Made by a program: the position numbers and the translations under genes
Notes under the pieces: generated by a model
Told to the model about the DNA's origin: nothing
What the model saw: the letters and a program-made list of their open reading frames with translations, nothing else
Database searches by the model: none
Part shown: piece after piece, positions 1 through 6,959 of the stretch
Position numbering within the stretch: the first letter of the stretch is position 1
How the letters are laid out: each line of letters opens with the position of its first letter
NCBI GenBank assembly: GCA_947497195.1
Contig: CANMGM010000086.1
Span: 1 to 8,748, forward strand
Length of the DNA stretch: 8,748 nt
Direction of reading: 5' to 3'
Source: Bacteroidota bacterium
GTDB lineage: Bacteria; Bacteroidota; Bacteroidia; M30B66

Positions 1-1931
1 CAGGAAATCGAATTTCCATTTTTGAAACAGAAGATAACCGGCAAACCTGGAAATGCAATTACACATACAAAAATCAATTGCCAGCACTGAAGGATTGGTT
101 TATTGTTCTCGATTATAACTTCGATGGAATAGAGGATATTTTTCACTCGAACTACAATGGTATTGGCGTTTACCGCGGATTTATTGACTCAGGGAATCGG
201 CTTTCTTTTGAGCAGGTTTCCGAACTGCTTTTTTCTGTTTATTTCCAATCCCCTTTAAATCTTTATGTAAGTCGTGCCGATATTCCTGCTATTGCAGATA
301 TCGACGGAGACCAGGATCTCGACATTCTGACTTTTTATATTCTGGGTACCTGCATCGAATACCATAAAAACTTGAGTCAGGAAAGTGGGTTTGGGGCTGA
401 TTCGCTCATCTTTCGACTCGAATCGGATAACTGGGGATTAATTACCGAAGCGACCAATGATAATTCCATCAATTACAACGATAGCTGCGGACGCGGCGGG
501 GAACGGCATACCGGTTCTACACTGCTCATGCACGATGTCGATTCTGATGGAAATCTCGATTTGCTGCTTGGCGATATTTCGTATGCCAATCCACTCTTTC
601 TTATAAATCAACCCACCGGAACTACCGATGTAATTGTTCCGCTCCCAGCCAACTATCCCGAAACAGCCTGGGAGCAAATTGGTGTGCCCGTTTTCCCGGG
701 ATTATTTACCATCCAATCCAATCCCGACGAAACTCCCGATTTACTCATCGCACCCAACACAGATCAGCAATCTGTGAATTCCGGCCGGGTTTTCAGACGC
801 TATAAAACTGCCACCGGAAATAGCTTCTCGTTTACCCTGGTTGAAGATTCGTTTATATCGGATCAAACCCTCGATTATGGCCAAAATGCAGCACCTGCAC
901 TTGGAGACATCGATGGCGACGGCGATTTGGATCTTGTTGTGGGCAACAGCGGAAAATTTGCGAACGCTTCGTATACAAGTAGCCTTAGCATATACCAAAA
1001 TACAGGCACTGCTCTTAATCCGCAATTTGTGCGCATCACTTCTGATGCACTGAATCTTGCTGCTGAAAATCATTTATCGATTGCCCCGGCACTGGCCGAT
1101 TTGGATGGCGACAACAAAGCCGACCTCGTTCTTGGTTTTTACAATGGCAGCTTCAAGTTGTATTTCTCAGATGGAATATTTGGGTTCAATGCGGCGCAGC
1201 AATCGGTATTGCCCTGTGATGCAGGAGATTGGGCGAATCCGGATTTATTCGATATAAACGCTGATGGAAAAAAAGATATGATTACAGGCAATAAACAAGG
1301 CCAACTGAAAGCCTGGTTAAATCTGGGAACGAACGCTTCGCCACAATTTAACGCGGCAGAAACTGAATGGATGGGGTCTGGAATCGAGACCATCGAAGAA
1401 GGGATTAGCAATTATGGCTATTCTGCGCCACGGATGCTGCTCTTTCAGAACGATACCTTTATGCTCAGCGGATCTGAACGGGGAACGCTATTCGTTTGGC
1501 GGGTGCTCAACGGGAGCCTTTCTGATGCTGATTCTACGTTTTTATCGCTCGACGAGGGAGCACAAAGCACGCCAGCTGTGGGCGACTTGAATGCAGATGG
1601 TTTTCCAGACCTGATCGTTGGCAACCGTGCAGGCGGTCTTACATATTATCGTGGCATCGCACCAAATTGGCAGGAGTCGTTAGCCAATGACCTGAAGAAA
1701 AACGTAAAAATCTTCCCAAATCCTTCTACGGGTATGCTTACAATTGAGGGGCTTGAAGGTAAGGGAACGATAGTAATACAAACGGTTCTGGGGAAAACAG
1801 AACGGGAATTTCTATTTAATGAAAAGCCGTTTTTTACTTTAAATCTTCAGGGACTGGCGAACGGGCTTTATTTTATTTCAATACAAACAAACCAGGGAAC
1901 AATAACCAGTCGGATCGTCTTAGTCAATTAG
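1..1931 (+). CDS. FG-GAP/VCBS-like repeat protein with T9SS type A sorting domain (5' partial)
   Basis: The reading frame is open from base 3 with no stop, so the gene starts left of the window; the TTG/ATG-like start at 78 is internal. About 642 codons are present. Acidic D-x-D-x-D-G-type motifs recur, each followed by a hydrophobic strand and often GN: starts near 111 (DYNFDG), 297 (DIDGDQ), 534 (DVDSDG), 906 (DIDGDG), 1098 (DLDGDN), 1251 (DINADG) and 1584 (DLNADG). These are the calcium-binding loops of FG-GAP/VCBS beta-propeller-like repeats. The last ~74 residues, from about 1707, form a type IX secretion C-terminal domain (KIFPNPSTG, then LANGLYFISI, ending RIVLVN). In Bacteroidota this domain directs export through the outer membrane and is then cleaved. 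I infer an extracellular or surface-anchored protein, possibly an adhesin or ligand-binding protein; the ligand is unknown. Repeat spacing is irregular. It ends 3 bp from yebC, convergent, with no obvious terminator between them. Confidence 0.9.
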   Translation, partial: GNRISIFETEDNRQTWKCNYTYKNQLPALKDWFIVLDYNFDGIEDIFHSNYNGIGVYRGFIDSGNRLSFEQVSELLFSVYFQSPLNLYVSRADIPAIADIDGDQDLDILTFYILGTCIEYHKNLSQESGFGADSLIFRLESDNWGLITEATNDNSINYNDSCGRGGERHTGSTLLMHDVDSDGNLDLLLGDISYANPLFLINQPTGTTDVIVPLPANYPETAWEQIGVPVFPGLFTIQSNPDETPDLLIAPNTDQQSVNSGRVFRRYKTATGNSFSFTLVEDSFISDQTLDYGQNAAPALGDIDGDGDLDLVVGNSGKFANASYTSSLSIYQNTGTALNPQFVRITSDALNLAAENHLSIAPALADLDGDNKADLVLGFYNGSFKLYFSDGIFGFNAAQQSVLPCDAGDWANPDLFDINADGKKDMITGNKQGQLKAWLNLGTNASPQFNAAETEWMGSGIETIEEGISNYGYSAPRMLLFQNDTFMLSGSERGTLFVWRVLNGSLSDADSTFLSLDEGAQSTPAVGDLNADGFPDLIVGNRAGGLTYYRGIAPNWQESLANDLKKNVKIFPNPSTGMLTIEGLEGKGTIVIQTVLGKTEREFLFNEKPFFTLNLQGLANGLYFISIQTNQGTITSRIVLVN

Positions 1932-1934
1932 TGC

Positions 1935-2642
1935 TTATTTCACATTCACAAACACCTGCTGTACGTCGTCGTCCTCCTCAATTTTCTCAACCAGTTCGTT
2001 GATTTCTTCTTCTTGTTCGGCATTTAATTCTACCGTTGTAAGCGGTATCCGAACCAATTCTGATCCCGAAATGCTGAGGTTACGGCGTTCGAGTTCTGTC
2101 TGCATTTTGTGGTAATCGGTAAACGCCGCATAGAGGTAAATCAAACCTTCATCGAGATGAATTTCTTCCAGGCCATGGTCGATTAATTCCAATTCGAGTT
2201 CTTCGATATCGAGGCCTTCGGCATTGAGTTTAAATAAGGCTTTGCGTTCAAAAATAAAATCGAGCGAACCGGTTTTCCCGAGCGATCCGCCTCCGCGCGT
2301 GAGGTACATGCGCACATTGGCAACGGTACGAGTAGGATTATCGGTTGCGGTTTCGATCAATACAGCAACGCCATGCGGAAGGTAGCCTTCGTAAACCACT
2401 TCCGTGAAATCACCTAAGCCTTTGTCGTGTGAGCGTTTTACGGCAGCTTCGATGCGGTCTTTGGGCATATTGATGGCCTTGGCATTGCGCATGGCGGCGC
2501 GCAATCGCGGATTGCCATCCGGGTCGGGACCTCCTTGTTTTACAGCAATGGCAATTTCCTTCCCAATTCGGGTAAATGTTTTTGCCATGCGGTCGTACCG
2601 CGCGAACATCTTATGTTTCCGCTTCTCGAATATACGTCCCAT
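1935..2642 (-). CDS. yebC: YebC/PmpR/TACO1 family protein
   Basis: A 235-residue protein of the usual length for this family. It begins MGRIFEKRKHKMF and carries the family hallmarks: MAKTFTRIGKEI (residues 19-30), GGPDPDGNPRLR (37-48), NAKAINMPKDRIE (53-65), VYEGYLPHGVAVLIE (83-97), TDNPTRTVANVR (100-111) and GGGSLGKTGSLDFIFER (117-133), with an acidic C-terminal tail. A longer frame reaches back to 2690, but those 16 extra residues cover the promoter and the family start is MGR, so I chose 2642. YebC was long annotated as a transcriptional regulator. More recent work on YebC and mitochondrial TACO1 points to a ribosome-associated role in relieving stalling at proline-rich stretches; the role here is inferred from family only. 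It lies downstream of tRNA-Pro(GGG) but is separated from it by a terminator and has its own promoter. Confidence 0.96.
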   Translation of the reverse strand: MGRIFEKRKHKMFARYDRMAKTFTRIGKEIAIAVKQGGPDPDGNPRLRAAMRNAKAINMPKDRIEAAVKRSHDKGLGDFTEVVYEGYLPHGVAVLIETATDNPTRTVANVRMYLTRGGGSLGKTGSLDFIFERKALFKLNAEGLDIEELELELIDHGLEEIHLDEGLIYLYAAFTDYHKMQTELERRNLSISGSELVRIPLTTVELNAEQEEEINELVEKIEEDDDVQQVFVNVK

Positions 2643-2662
2643 AGAATTTACGTTAGTGGGCA

Positions 2663-2690
2663 CAAATCTAAAAAATGTCCGATAATTCAA
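2663..2690 (-). promoter_or_regulatory. yebC promoter, Bacteroidota -33/-7 type
   Basis: On the minus strand, TTG (2690-2688), a 17-nt spacer and TAGATTTG (2670-2663) match the TTG / TAnnTTTG consensus of the Bacteroidota primary sigma factor. Transcription would begin about 2656, giving a leader of roughly 14 nt before the ATG at 2642. No Shine-Dalgarno sequence is visible. Confidence 0.7.
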
Positions 2691-2713
2691 CGCTTATCTC
2701 TCATTCATTCCAT

Positions 2714-2749
2714 AAAAAAATCCGTTCAATGCGCAATCGAACGGATTTT
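2714..2749 (-). terminator. Rho-independent terminator of tRNA-Pro(GGG)
   Basis: Read on the minus strand, AAAATCCGTTC (2749-2739) pairs perfectly with GAACGGATTTT (2727-2717) across an 11-nt loop. The stem runs into seven consecutive T (2720-2714). It begins 2 nt after the tRNA discriminator base, so it ends the tRNA transcript and insulates yebC. Confidence 0.85.
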
Positions 2750-2750
2750 G

Positions 2751-2825
2751 TCGGGATGGCGGGATTTGAACCCGCGACCTCTCGCCCCCCAGACGAGCAC
2801 TCTAACCGGGCTGAGCCACATCCCG
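2751..2825 (-). tRNA. tRNA-Pro, anticodon GGG
   Basis: The 75-nt cloverleaf folds completely. Acceptor CGGGATG (2825-2819) pairs with CATCCCG (2758-2752), and the discriminator is A at 2751. The D stem is GCTC/GAGT. The anticodon stem CTCGT/GCGAG (last pair U-G) holds the loop CTGGGGG, giving anticodon GGG, which reads CCC and CCU. The T arm is GCGGG-TTCAAAT-CCCGC. No 3' CCA is encoded; CAA follows, so CCA must be added enzymatically. The acceptor stem is identical to that of tRNA-Pro(UGG) at 7200-7274. Confidence 0.95.
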
Positions 2826-2834
2826 AATGGGCTG

Positions 2835-2864
2835 CAAACCTACAAAAAAATCATGCGTTGTCAA
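2835..2864 (-). promoter_or_regulatory. tRNA-Pro(GGG) promoter
   Basis: On the minus strand, TTG (2864-2862; within TCTTGACAA, 2866-2858), a 19-nt spacer and TAGGTTTG (2842-2835), followed by CAGCCC. The mature tRNA begins 10 nt after the -7 element. The same TCTTGACAA and TTTGCAGCCC blocks occur ahead of tRNA-Ser at 7045-7080. Confidence 0.8.
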
Positions 2865-2885
2865 GAGGCAAACGCAGCAGCTTTC

Positions 2886-2897
2886 TGTATCTTTACA
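2886..2897 (+). promoter_or_regulatory. Possible -7 element / small palindrome ahead of the MbnP-like operon
   Basis: TATCTTTA (2888-2895) matches TAnnTTTG at seven of eight positions but has no TTG at the right distance upstream. It overlaps the short palindrome TGTA-N4-TACA (2886-2897). A start near 2902 would leave a leader of about 42 nt. This is the best candidate in the 118-bp region between the divergent tRNA and operon. The missing -33 box could mean an activator-dependent or alternative-sigma promoter, but the evidence is thin. Confidence 0.2.
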
Positions 2898-2943
2898 TAC
2901 CACCGAACAACACTACGCTCTTGAATGTTTATATCGAAATTTG

Positions 2944-3729
2944 ATGTGTATGCCTTCTGAAAAATCAACATTTTACGCCCTGTTTTTCATATTGCTCGCT
3001 TTAGCCGCTTGCAAAAAAGATGAAGCAATACCAGAAACTTCCGAGCCTGCCGGAATTCTCGAAATTCGTTTTAATCCAACAATGAATGGAGTTCCTCTTC
3101 AAGCCAACTCCATTTTTACCGGTCCGAACAATCAGCGCATGCTGGTCGAGAATTTCAAATTTTACCTTTCGGGATTGTATCTGCGCTCCGATACCGATTC
3201 GGTATTGATTAAGGATGTGAGCTTCATCGATCTTGTTGCATCCAACAAAACACTGAAACTTTCGGTAAGGCCAGGAAATTACAATGCATTGCGGTATGCG
3301 GTTGGATTAACACCCGAGCAAAACGGCACCAACGATTCTAACTTTGATGAAGCACAATTTCCGGTAGATCATCCGCAAAGCATTTACAACGGCATGTACT
3401 GGTCGTGGGCTACCGGTTACATCTTTTCGAAAATCGAAGGTAAAACCGATACATCAGCGGCTCAAAATCAAACGCCAATGTTTACTTGGTTTTATCATAG
3501 CGGACTCGATACGCTTTACTCGCCGGGACGCATTTCGGATTTGTCGATTGAGCTGAAAGACAAAGAAACAACCGTATTGGATTTGGCTATCGAAGTAAAT
3601 GATGTGTTCCGCCAGCCAGGCGATACCATCATGATGATGAACCAGTATTTCACTCACACAACCGACAATCTACTACTGGCGCAGAAGGTAATACGCAACA
3701 TCAGCAAGAGTATTAAGAAAAAGGAATGA
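2944..3729 (+). CDS. MbnP-like putative copper-binding lipoprotein
   Basis: A 261-residue lipoprotein. Its signal peptide is a hydrophobic stretch at residues 10-22 ending in lipobox LAAC, with Cys23 followed by KKD. ATG at 2944 was chosen (2950 also works); upstream codons would overlap the tRNA promoter. The mature part resembles the MbnP family: a beta-rich N-terminus (ILEIRFNPTMNGVPL, 38-52), LVENFKFYLSGLYL (67-80), and the signature GMYWSWATGYIFSKIEG (150-166) with Trp153 and Trp155, then WFYHSGLD (182-189). Known relatives (MbnP, MopE, CorA) bind copper with His residues and a kynurenine made from Trp. His143, His185 and His238 with Trp153 or Trp155 are the candidate ligands here (inference). 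It overlaps the next gene by ATGA, and both downstream genes encode diheme peroxidases, the partner type expected for Trp oxidation. Likely anchored in the periplasm or at the cell surface. Confidence 0.8.
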   Translation: MCMPSEKSTFYALFFILLALAACKKDEAIPETSEPAGILEIRFNPTMNGVPLQANSIFTGPNNQRMLVENFKFYLSGLYLRSDTDSVLIKDVSFIDLVASNKTLKLSVRPGNYNALRYAVGLTPEQNGTNDSNFDEAQFPVDHPQSIYNGMYWSWATGYIFSKIEGKTDTSAAQNQTPMFTWFYHSGLDTLYSPGRISDLSIELKDKETTVLDLAIEVNDVFRQPGDTIMMMNQYFTHTTDNLLLAQKVIRNISKSIKKKE

Positions 3730-4739
3730 TTTGTCGCTTCATCATTGCGTTTTGGGTAGTTCTACTTTTAGCTGCTTGCCAAAAGAAGGAGGATGAAATG
3801 CGCATTGATCGTGCTCAATTAAAAATTCCTGTCGGCTTTCCTCAATTGCCAGAGTCACTTGCCGATGAGTTAACGGACTCGCGCATTGCATTGGGTAAAA
3901 AGTTGTTCTACGATGCCCGACTATCTCGCGATAACAGCATTAGTTGCGGCAGCTGTCACAAACTAGAAAATGCCTTTGCCGAACCCTTGAGTTTGAGCAA
4001 AGGAATCGATGGACGTACAGGATTTCGCAATGCGCAAGCCTTGTTTAATTTGGCTTGGAAAGATCATTTCTTTCGCGATGGGGGTGTGTCGCTCCTGAAG
4101 CTAACAGCCATGAATCCTATTCAAAACCCCGACGAAATGGGGAGTTCTATTCAAGCAATTGTTGGCAAGTTACGAGAAGATGAAGCCTACAAAGCTGAGT
4201 TTAAGAAAGCATATGAAGACACGCTTTCGGGGAATTCGATTCTTCATGCCCTGATGTGCTTTCAGCTTACACTGATTTCGGGGAATTCGCGCTATGACCA
4301 ATGGAAGAGCGGAAATACAATAGCACTTTCGGAGCATGAAAAAAAGGGAATGGATTTGTTCTTCTCTTCCAAAACCGGATGCAGCAATTGCCATGGCGGC
4401 TTCAATTTCGATAGCCCGGGATTTACATGCAATGGCTTGTTTGAAACCTATGCCGATAGCGGCAGACAGCGCATTACAATGGATCCGGCAGACCGTGGTA
4501 AATTCTCAGTACCCTCCTTGCGCAATATAGATTTAACCGCACCATACATGCACAATGGTTCGATCGCAACACTCGAAGATGTGCTTAATCGTTACATCAA
4601 AGGTGGAACGGCATTTTACAATAAGGATGAACGCATTCGTCCGCTGAAATTGAGCAATACCGAAAAGGATGCATTATTGGCGTTCCTTCGAAGTTTGAGT
4701 GACGAAGGTTTTTTGTACAATTCCGAATTTAAACCATGA
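3726..4739 (+). CDS. Diheme cytochrome c peroxidase / MbnH-like lipoprotein, copy 1
   Basis: A 337-residue lipoprotein (signal ending LLAAC, Cys18) of the bacterial CCP/MauG/MbnH superfamily. Two CxxCH heme sites are present: CGSCH (74-78, N-terminal heme) and CSNCH (219-223, C-terminal heme). Other landmarks are LGKKLFYD (56-63), RNAQALFNLAW (101-111), NPDEM with Glu137 (the usual active-site Glu), VPSLRNIDLTAPYMHNG (262-278) and AFLRSLSD (319-326). Oddity: the canonical FWDGR block, whose Trp lies between the hemes in CCP and MauG, reads FFRDGG here, so that Trp is Arg117; Trp111 lies six residues earlier. The C-terminal stretch 291-310 has no Met axial-ligand candidate, though Tyr298 is nearby. 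The gene starts inside the stop of the MbnP-like gene (ATGA overlap), suggesting translational coupling. It may oxidise the MbnP-like protein using hydrogen peroxide, or may have a different electron-transfer role. Confidence 0.88.
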   Translation: MICRFIIAFWVVLLLAACQKKEDEMRIDRAQLKIPVGFPQLPESLADELTDSRIALGKKLFYDARLSRDNSISCGSCHKLENAFAEPLSLSKGIDGRTGFRNAQALFNLAWKDHFFRDGGVSLLKLTAMNPIQNPDEMGSSIQAIVGKLREDEAYKAEFKKAYEDTLSGNSILHALMCFQLTLISGNSRYDQWKSGNTIALSEHEKKGMDLFFSSKTGCSNCHGGFNFDSPGFTCNGLFETYADSGRQRITMDPADRGKFSVPSLRNIDLTAPYMHNGSIATLEDVLNRYIKGGTAFYNKDERIRPLKLSNTEKDALLAFLRSLSDEGFLYNSEFKP

Positions 4740-5833
4740 TGGATTATCTTTGTTTGAAGATTATGCAGAAGGTGATAACACGAATGGTGATGGTGATGGC
4801 GGTTTTCAGCCTGATGCTTTCTGCTTGCCGCAAAGAAGAGCCTGAAGAAGAAAAACCGCCATTTAGTCCTACGCCTTTTGAATTGGTTCGCCCAGATGGG
4901 TTTCCTGCTCCGATTGAACCGGCCGATAATCCGACCACAGTTGAGGGTGTTGCACTTGGTAGAAAGCTTTTTTATGAAACCTTACTTTCGGCCAACAATA
5001 CACAATCGTGCGGATCGTGCCACAACCAGGCACTTGGCTTTAGCGATAATGGGAATAAATTCAGTACCGGAATTGATGGCATCCAAGGAACACGCAATGC
5101 GCAAGGATTGGTGAATCTGGCATTTAACCTGCGTTTCTTTTGGGATGGACGTGCGGAATCGCTCGAGAAACAAGCGCTTGAGCCAATTCCAAATCCCATC
5201 GAAATGCATCAACGTTGGCCCGATGCAGTTGCCAAACTGAAAAATGCGAAGAATTACAAAAATGAGTTCTATGCTGCTTTTGGAACCTATGAATTTGATT
5301 CATTGCATGTAGCTAAGGCACTTGCGCAATTCATGCGTACAATGGTTAGCTACAATTCGCGCCTCGATAAACGCCTGCGCTACGAACTCAATCTCACTCC
5401 TCAAGAGATGAATGGGTTTTCAATTTACATTACCGAGCGTGGCGATTGTTTTCATTGCCACAATATAGATGGAGGTCGTTTGTTAACCGACAATCAGTTT
5501 CATAACAATGGCCTCGATTCGGTATTTGCCGACCTTGGACTTGGAGCTATTACCGGCAATGTGTTCGATAATGGAAAGTTTCTAACACCCTCGCTTCGCA
5601 ATGTGGCTTTAACAGCACCTTACATGCACGACGGGCGATTTGCCACGCTTGAAGAAGTGGTGGAGCACTACAATTCGGGCGGAAAACCATCGGCAACCGT
5701 CGATCCGCTGATGAAACATGTAGGAACAGGCCTGAATCTTTCGGCACAGGACAAAGCCGATTTGGTAGCCTTTCTGAAGACCTTTACCGATAGCACATTT
5801 ATTACAAATCCTGCATTCGCAAGTCCGTTTTAG
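4736..5833 (+). CDS. Diheme cytochrome c peroxidase lipoprotein, copy 2
   Basis: A 365-residue lipoprotein (lipobox LSAC, Cys31) homologous to the preceding gene. Heme motifs are CGSCH (92-96) and CFHCH (238-242). It retains the full NLAFNLRFFWDGR block with Trp136, active-site Glu156 in NPIEM, LRNVALTAPYMHDG (287-300), and Met326 in DPLMKH, twenty residues before FLKTFTD. That spacing matches the Met axial ligand of classical Pseudomonas-type CCP as I recall it, so this copy looks like a more conventional peroxidase. Start choice: ATG 4736 overlaps the previous stop by ATGA, like the junction before it. ATG 4763 would give a neater signal peptide (MQKVITR, then a hydrophobic core), so the true start may be residue 10. 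Predicted to reduce hydrogen peroxide with electrons from a c-type or copper donor in the periplasm, or to work on the MbnP-like protein. Confidence 0.9.
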   Translation: MMDYLCLKIMQKVITRMVMVMAVFSLMLSACRKEEPEEEKPPFSPTPFELVRPDGFPAPIEPADNPTTVEGVALGRKLFYETLLSANNTQSCGSCHNQALGFSDNGNKFSTGIDGIQGTRNAQGLVNLAFNLRFFWDGRAESLEKQALEPIPNPIEMHQRWPDAVAKLKNAKNYKNEFYAAFGTYEFDSLHVAKALAQFMRTMVSYNSRLDKRLRYELNLTPQEMNGFSIYITERGDCFHCHNIDGGRLLTDNQFHNNGLDSVFADLGLGAITGNVFDNGKFLTPSLRNVALTAPYMHDGRFATLEEVVEHYNSGGKPSATVDPLMKHVGTGLNLSAQDKADLVAFLKTFTDSTFITNPAFASPF

Positions 5834-5875
5834 TTTAGACAAAATTTAGCTTCCTGTAAACGCCTAAACCAAAGG

Positions 5876-6160
5876 CTACACTTCCTTAAAAAACTTCAGG
5901 AAAATATAAATCCCGGCATAAAGGAATGTTACCAGCAAAATGCCTTTCCCGGTTTGCTCATAGCGCTGATCTTTCATGTAGCGGCTAAACGGAATTAAAT
6001 TCGCTGCAATCGAAAGCACAAGAATTGTTGCCTGGTCGAACCTTGGCACCATTACTCCATTGCGCTCAACCTTAAACACTTCCTGAATAAGCACGAAAAT
6101 AAGCAATGGGATGACGGCCCCTATTGAGGCCCCAAATCCCAGGGAATTTTTACGGAACAT
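5876..6160 (-). CDS. Small three-helix membrane protein downstream of surE
   Basis: A 94-residue protein with three probable membrane segments: about 8-28 (GFGASIGAVIPLLIFVLI), 43-60 (QATILVLSIAANLIPF) and 72-91 (GKGILLVTFLYAGIYIFLKF). Short basic or charged loops (VERN, RYMKDQRYEQ) separate them. Its start overlaps the end of surE by 11 bp, so the two are almost certainly co-transcribed and probably translationally coupled. I do not recognise a named family; small membrane proteins in this position after surE are, as far as I recall, common in Bacteroidota. The function is unknown. It converges on the second peroxidase gene across 42 bp (5834-5875), in which I see only a weak inverted repeat (GTTTAG 5833-5838 / CTAAAC 5864-5869) and no convincing terminator. 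Confidence 0.75.
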   Translation of the reverse strand: MFRKNSLGFGASIGAVIPLLIFVLIQEVFKVERNGVMVPRFDQATILVLSIAANLIPFSRYMKDQRYEQTGKGILLVTFLYAGIYIFLKFFKEV

Positions 6161-6920
6161 TCTCCCAATGTTTATAGCGTTCTATGGCATGGTGTGCCGT
6201 GAGATCTACTTCACAGGGCACAACAGATACATAATTATTTTCCAGCGCGCGAATATCGGTATCATCGCCATCGTCGTAGTTACGAAAAACACCGGTTAGC
6301 CAGTAATAGGGCTTGCCGGATGGATCCTTGCGTTCATCGAATTCTTCTTCCCAATTGGCGCGTGCCTGGCGGCATACTTTAATACCACGAATCATTTCCG
6401 TACTAACATTCGGAATATTCACATTCAGGCAAACTCCTTGCGGAATTCCATCGCGCAAGACGTGCTCCACGATTTTACGCACATACTCGCGTGAGGCACT
6501 AAAATCGGCATCTATAGAGTGATCGGTGAGCGAGAATCCAATCGATGGGATACCTTCCAAAGCGCCTTCCATGGCCGCCGACATGGTACCCGAATAAATT
6601 ACATTAATTGATGCATTCGATCCATGGTTAATGCCTGAGACGATAAGGTCGGGCTTGCGGTCTAAGAGCTTATTCACGGCGAGTTTAATACAATCTACCG
6701 GTGTGCCACTACAGGCAAATTCGCGCCTATTTCCCTCACGGTGAGGATGAATGCGCAAGGTCGAATTTATAGTAATGGCATGCCCCATGGCCGACTGTGG
6801 CTTATCGGGCGCAACAACTACAACTTCGCCAAACTCTTCCACAACTTCAATCAGATTGCGGATGCCCGGTGCTGTAATTCCATCATCGTTACAGACCAAA
6901 ATAAGCTTACGTTCATTCAT
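6150..6920 (-). CDS. surE: 5'/3'-nucleotidase SurE
   Basis: A 256-residue protein of typical SurE length. It dephosphorylates nucleoside 5'- and 3'-monophosphates in the cytoplasm with a divalent metal and is linked to stationary-phase survival. The metal-binding and active-site motifs are all present: CNDDG at residues 10-14 (Asp12, Asp13), APDKPQSAMGHAIT at 37-50 (Ser43), CSGTPVDC (70-77), SGINHGSN at 95-102 (Asn98), and YSGTMSAAMEG (109-119). The C-terminal region (YYWLTGVFRNYDDGDDTDI, then NYVSVVP) is also typical. ATG 6920 fits the family N-terminus exactly. No Shine-Dalgarno is visible. It leads a two-gene unit with the overlapping membrane-protein gene. Confidence 0.97.
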   Translation of the reverse strand: MNERKLILVCNDDGITAPGIRNLIEVVEEFGEVVVVAPDKPQSAMGHAITINSTLRIHPHREGNRREFACSGTPVDCIKLAVNKLLDRKPDLIVSGINHGSNASINVIYSGTMSAAMEGALEGIPSIGFSLTDHSIDADFSASREYVRKIVEHVLRDGIPQGVCLNVNIPNVSTEMIRGIKVCRQARANWEEEFDERKDPSGKPYYWLTGVFRNYDDGDDTDIRALENNYVSVVPCEVDLTAHHAIERYKHWENVP

Positions 6921-6959
6921 GTGCGAAAGGTACGTAAACCTTTCAAATCGTCAATATTT

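Noticed and set aside
2643..2690. A 16-residue N-terminal extension of YebC starting at 2690
   Set aside because: It covers the -33/-7 promoter elements and is not part of the YebC family N-terminus, which begins MGR.
2535..2944. Plus-strand open frames across 2535-2944 encoding GWRDLNPRP- or GMAGFEPATS-like peptides
   Set aside because: These are antisense readings of tRNA-Pro(GGG); such peptides are a well-known annotation artefact at tRNA genes.
3726..4739. Copy 1 peroxidase as a pseudogene because of the Trp-to-Arg change
   Set aside because: The frame is intact, both CxxCH sites, the active-site Glu and the lipoprotein signal are kept, and translational coupling on both sides is preserved.
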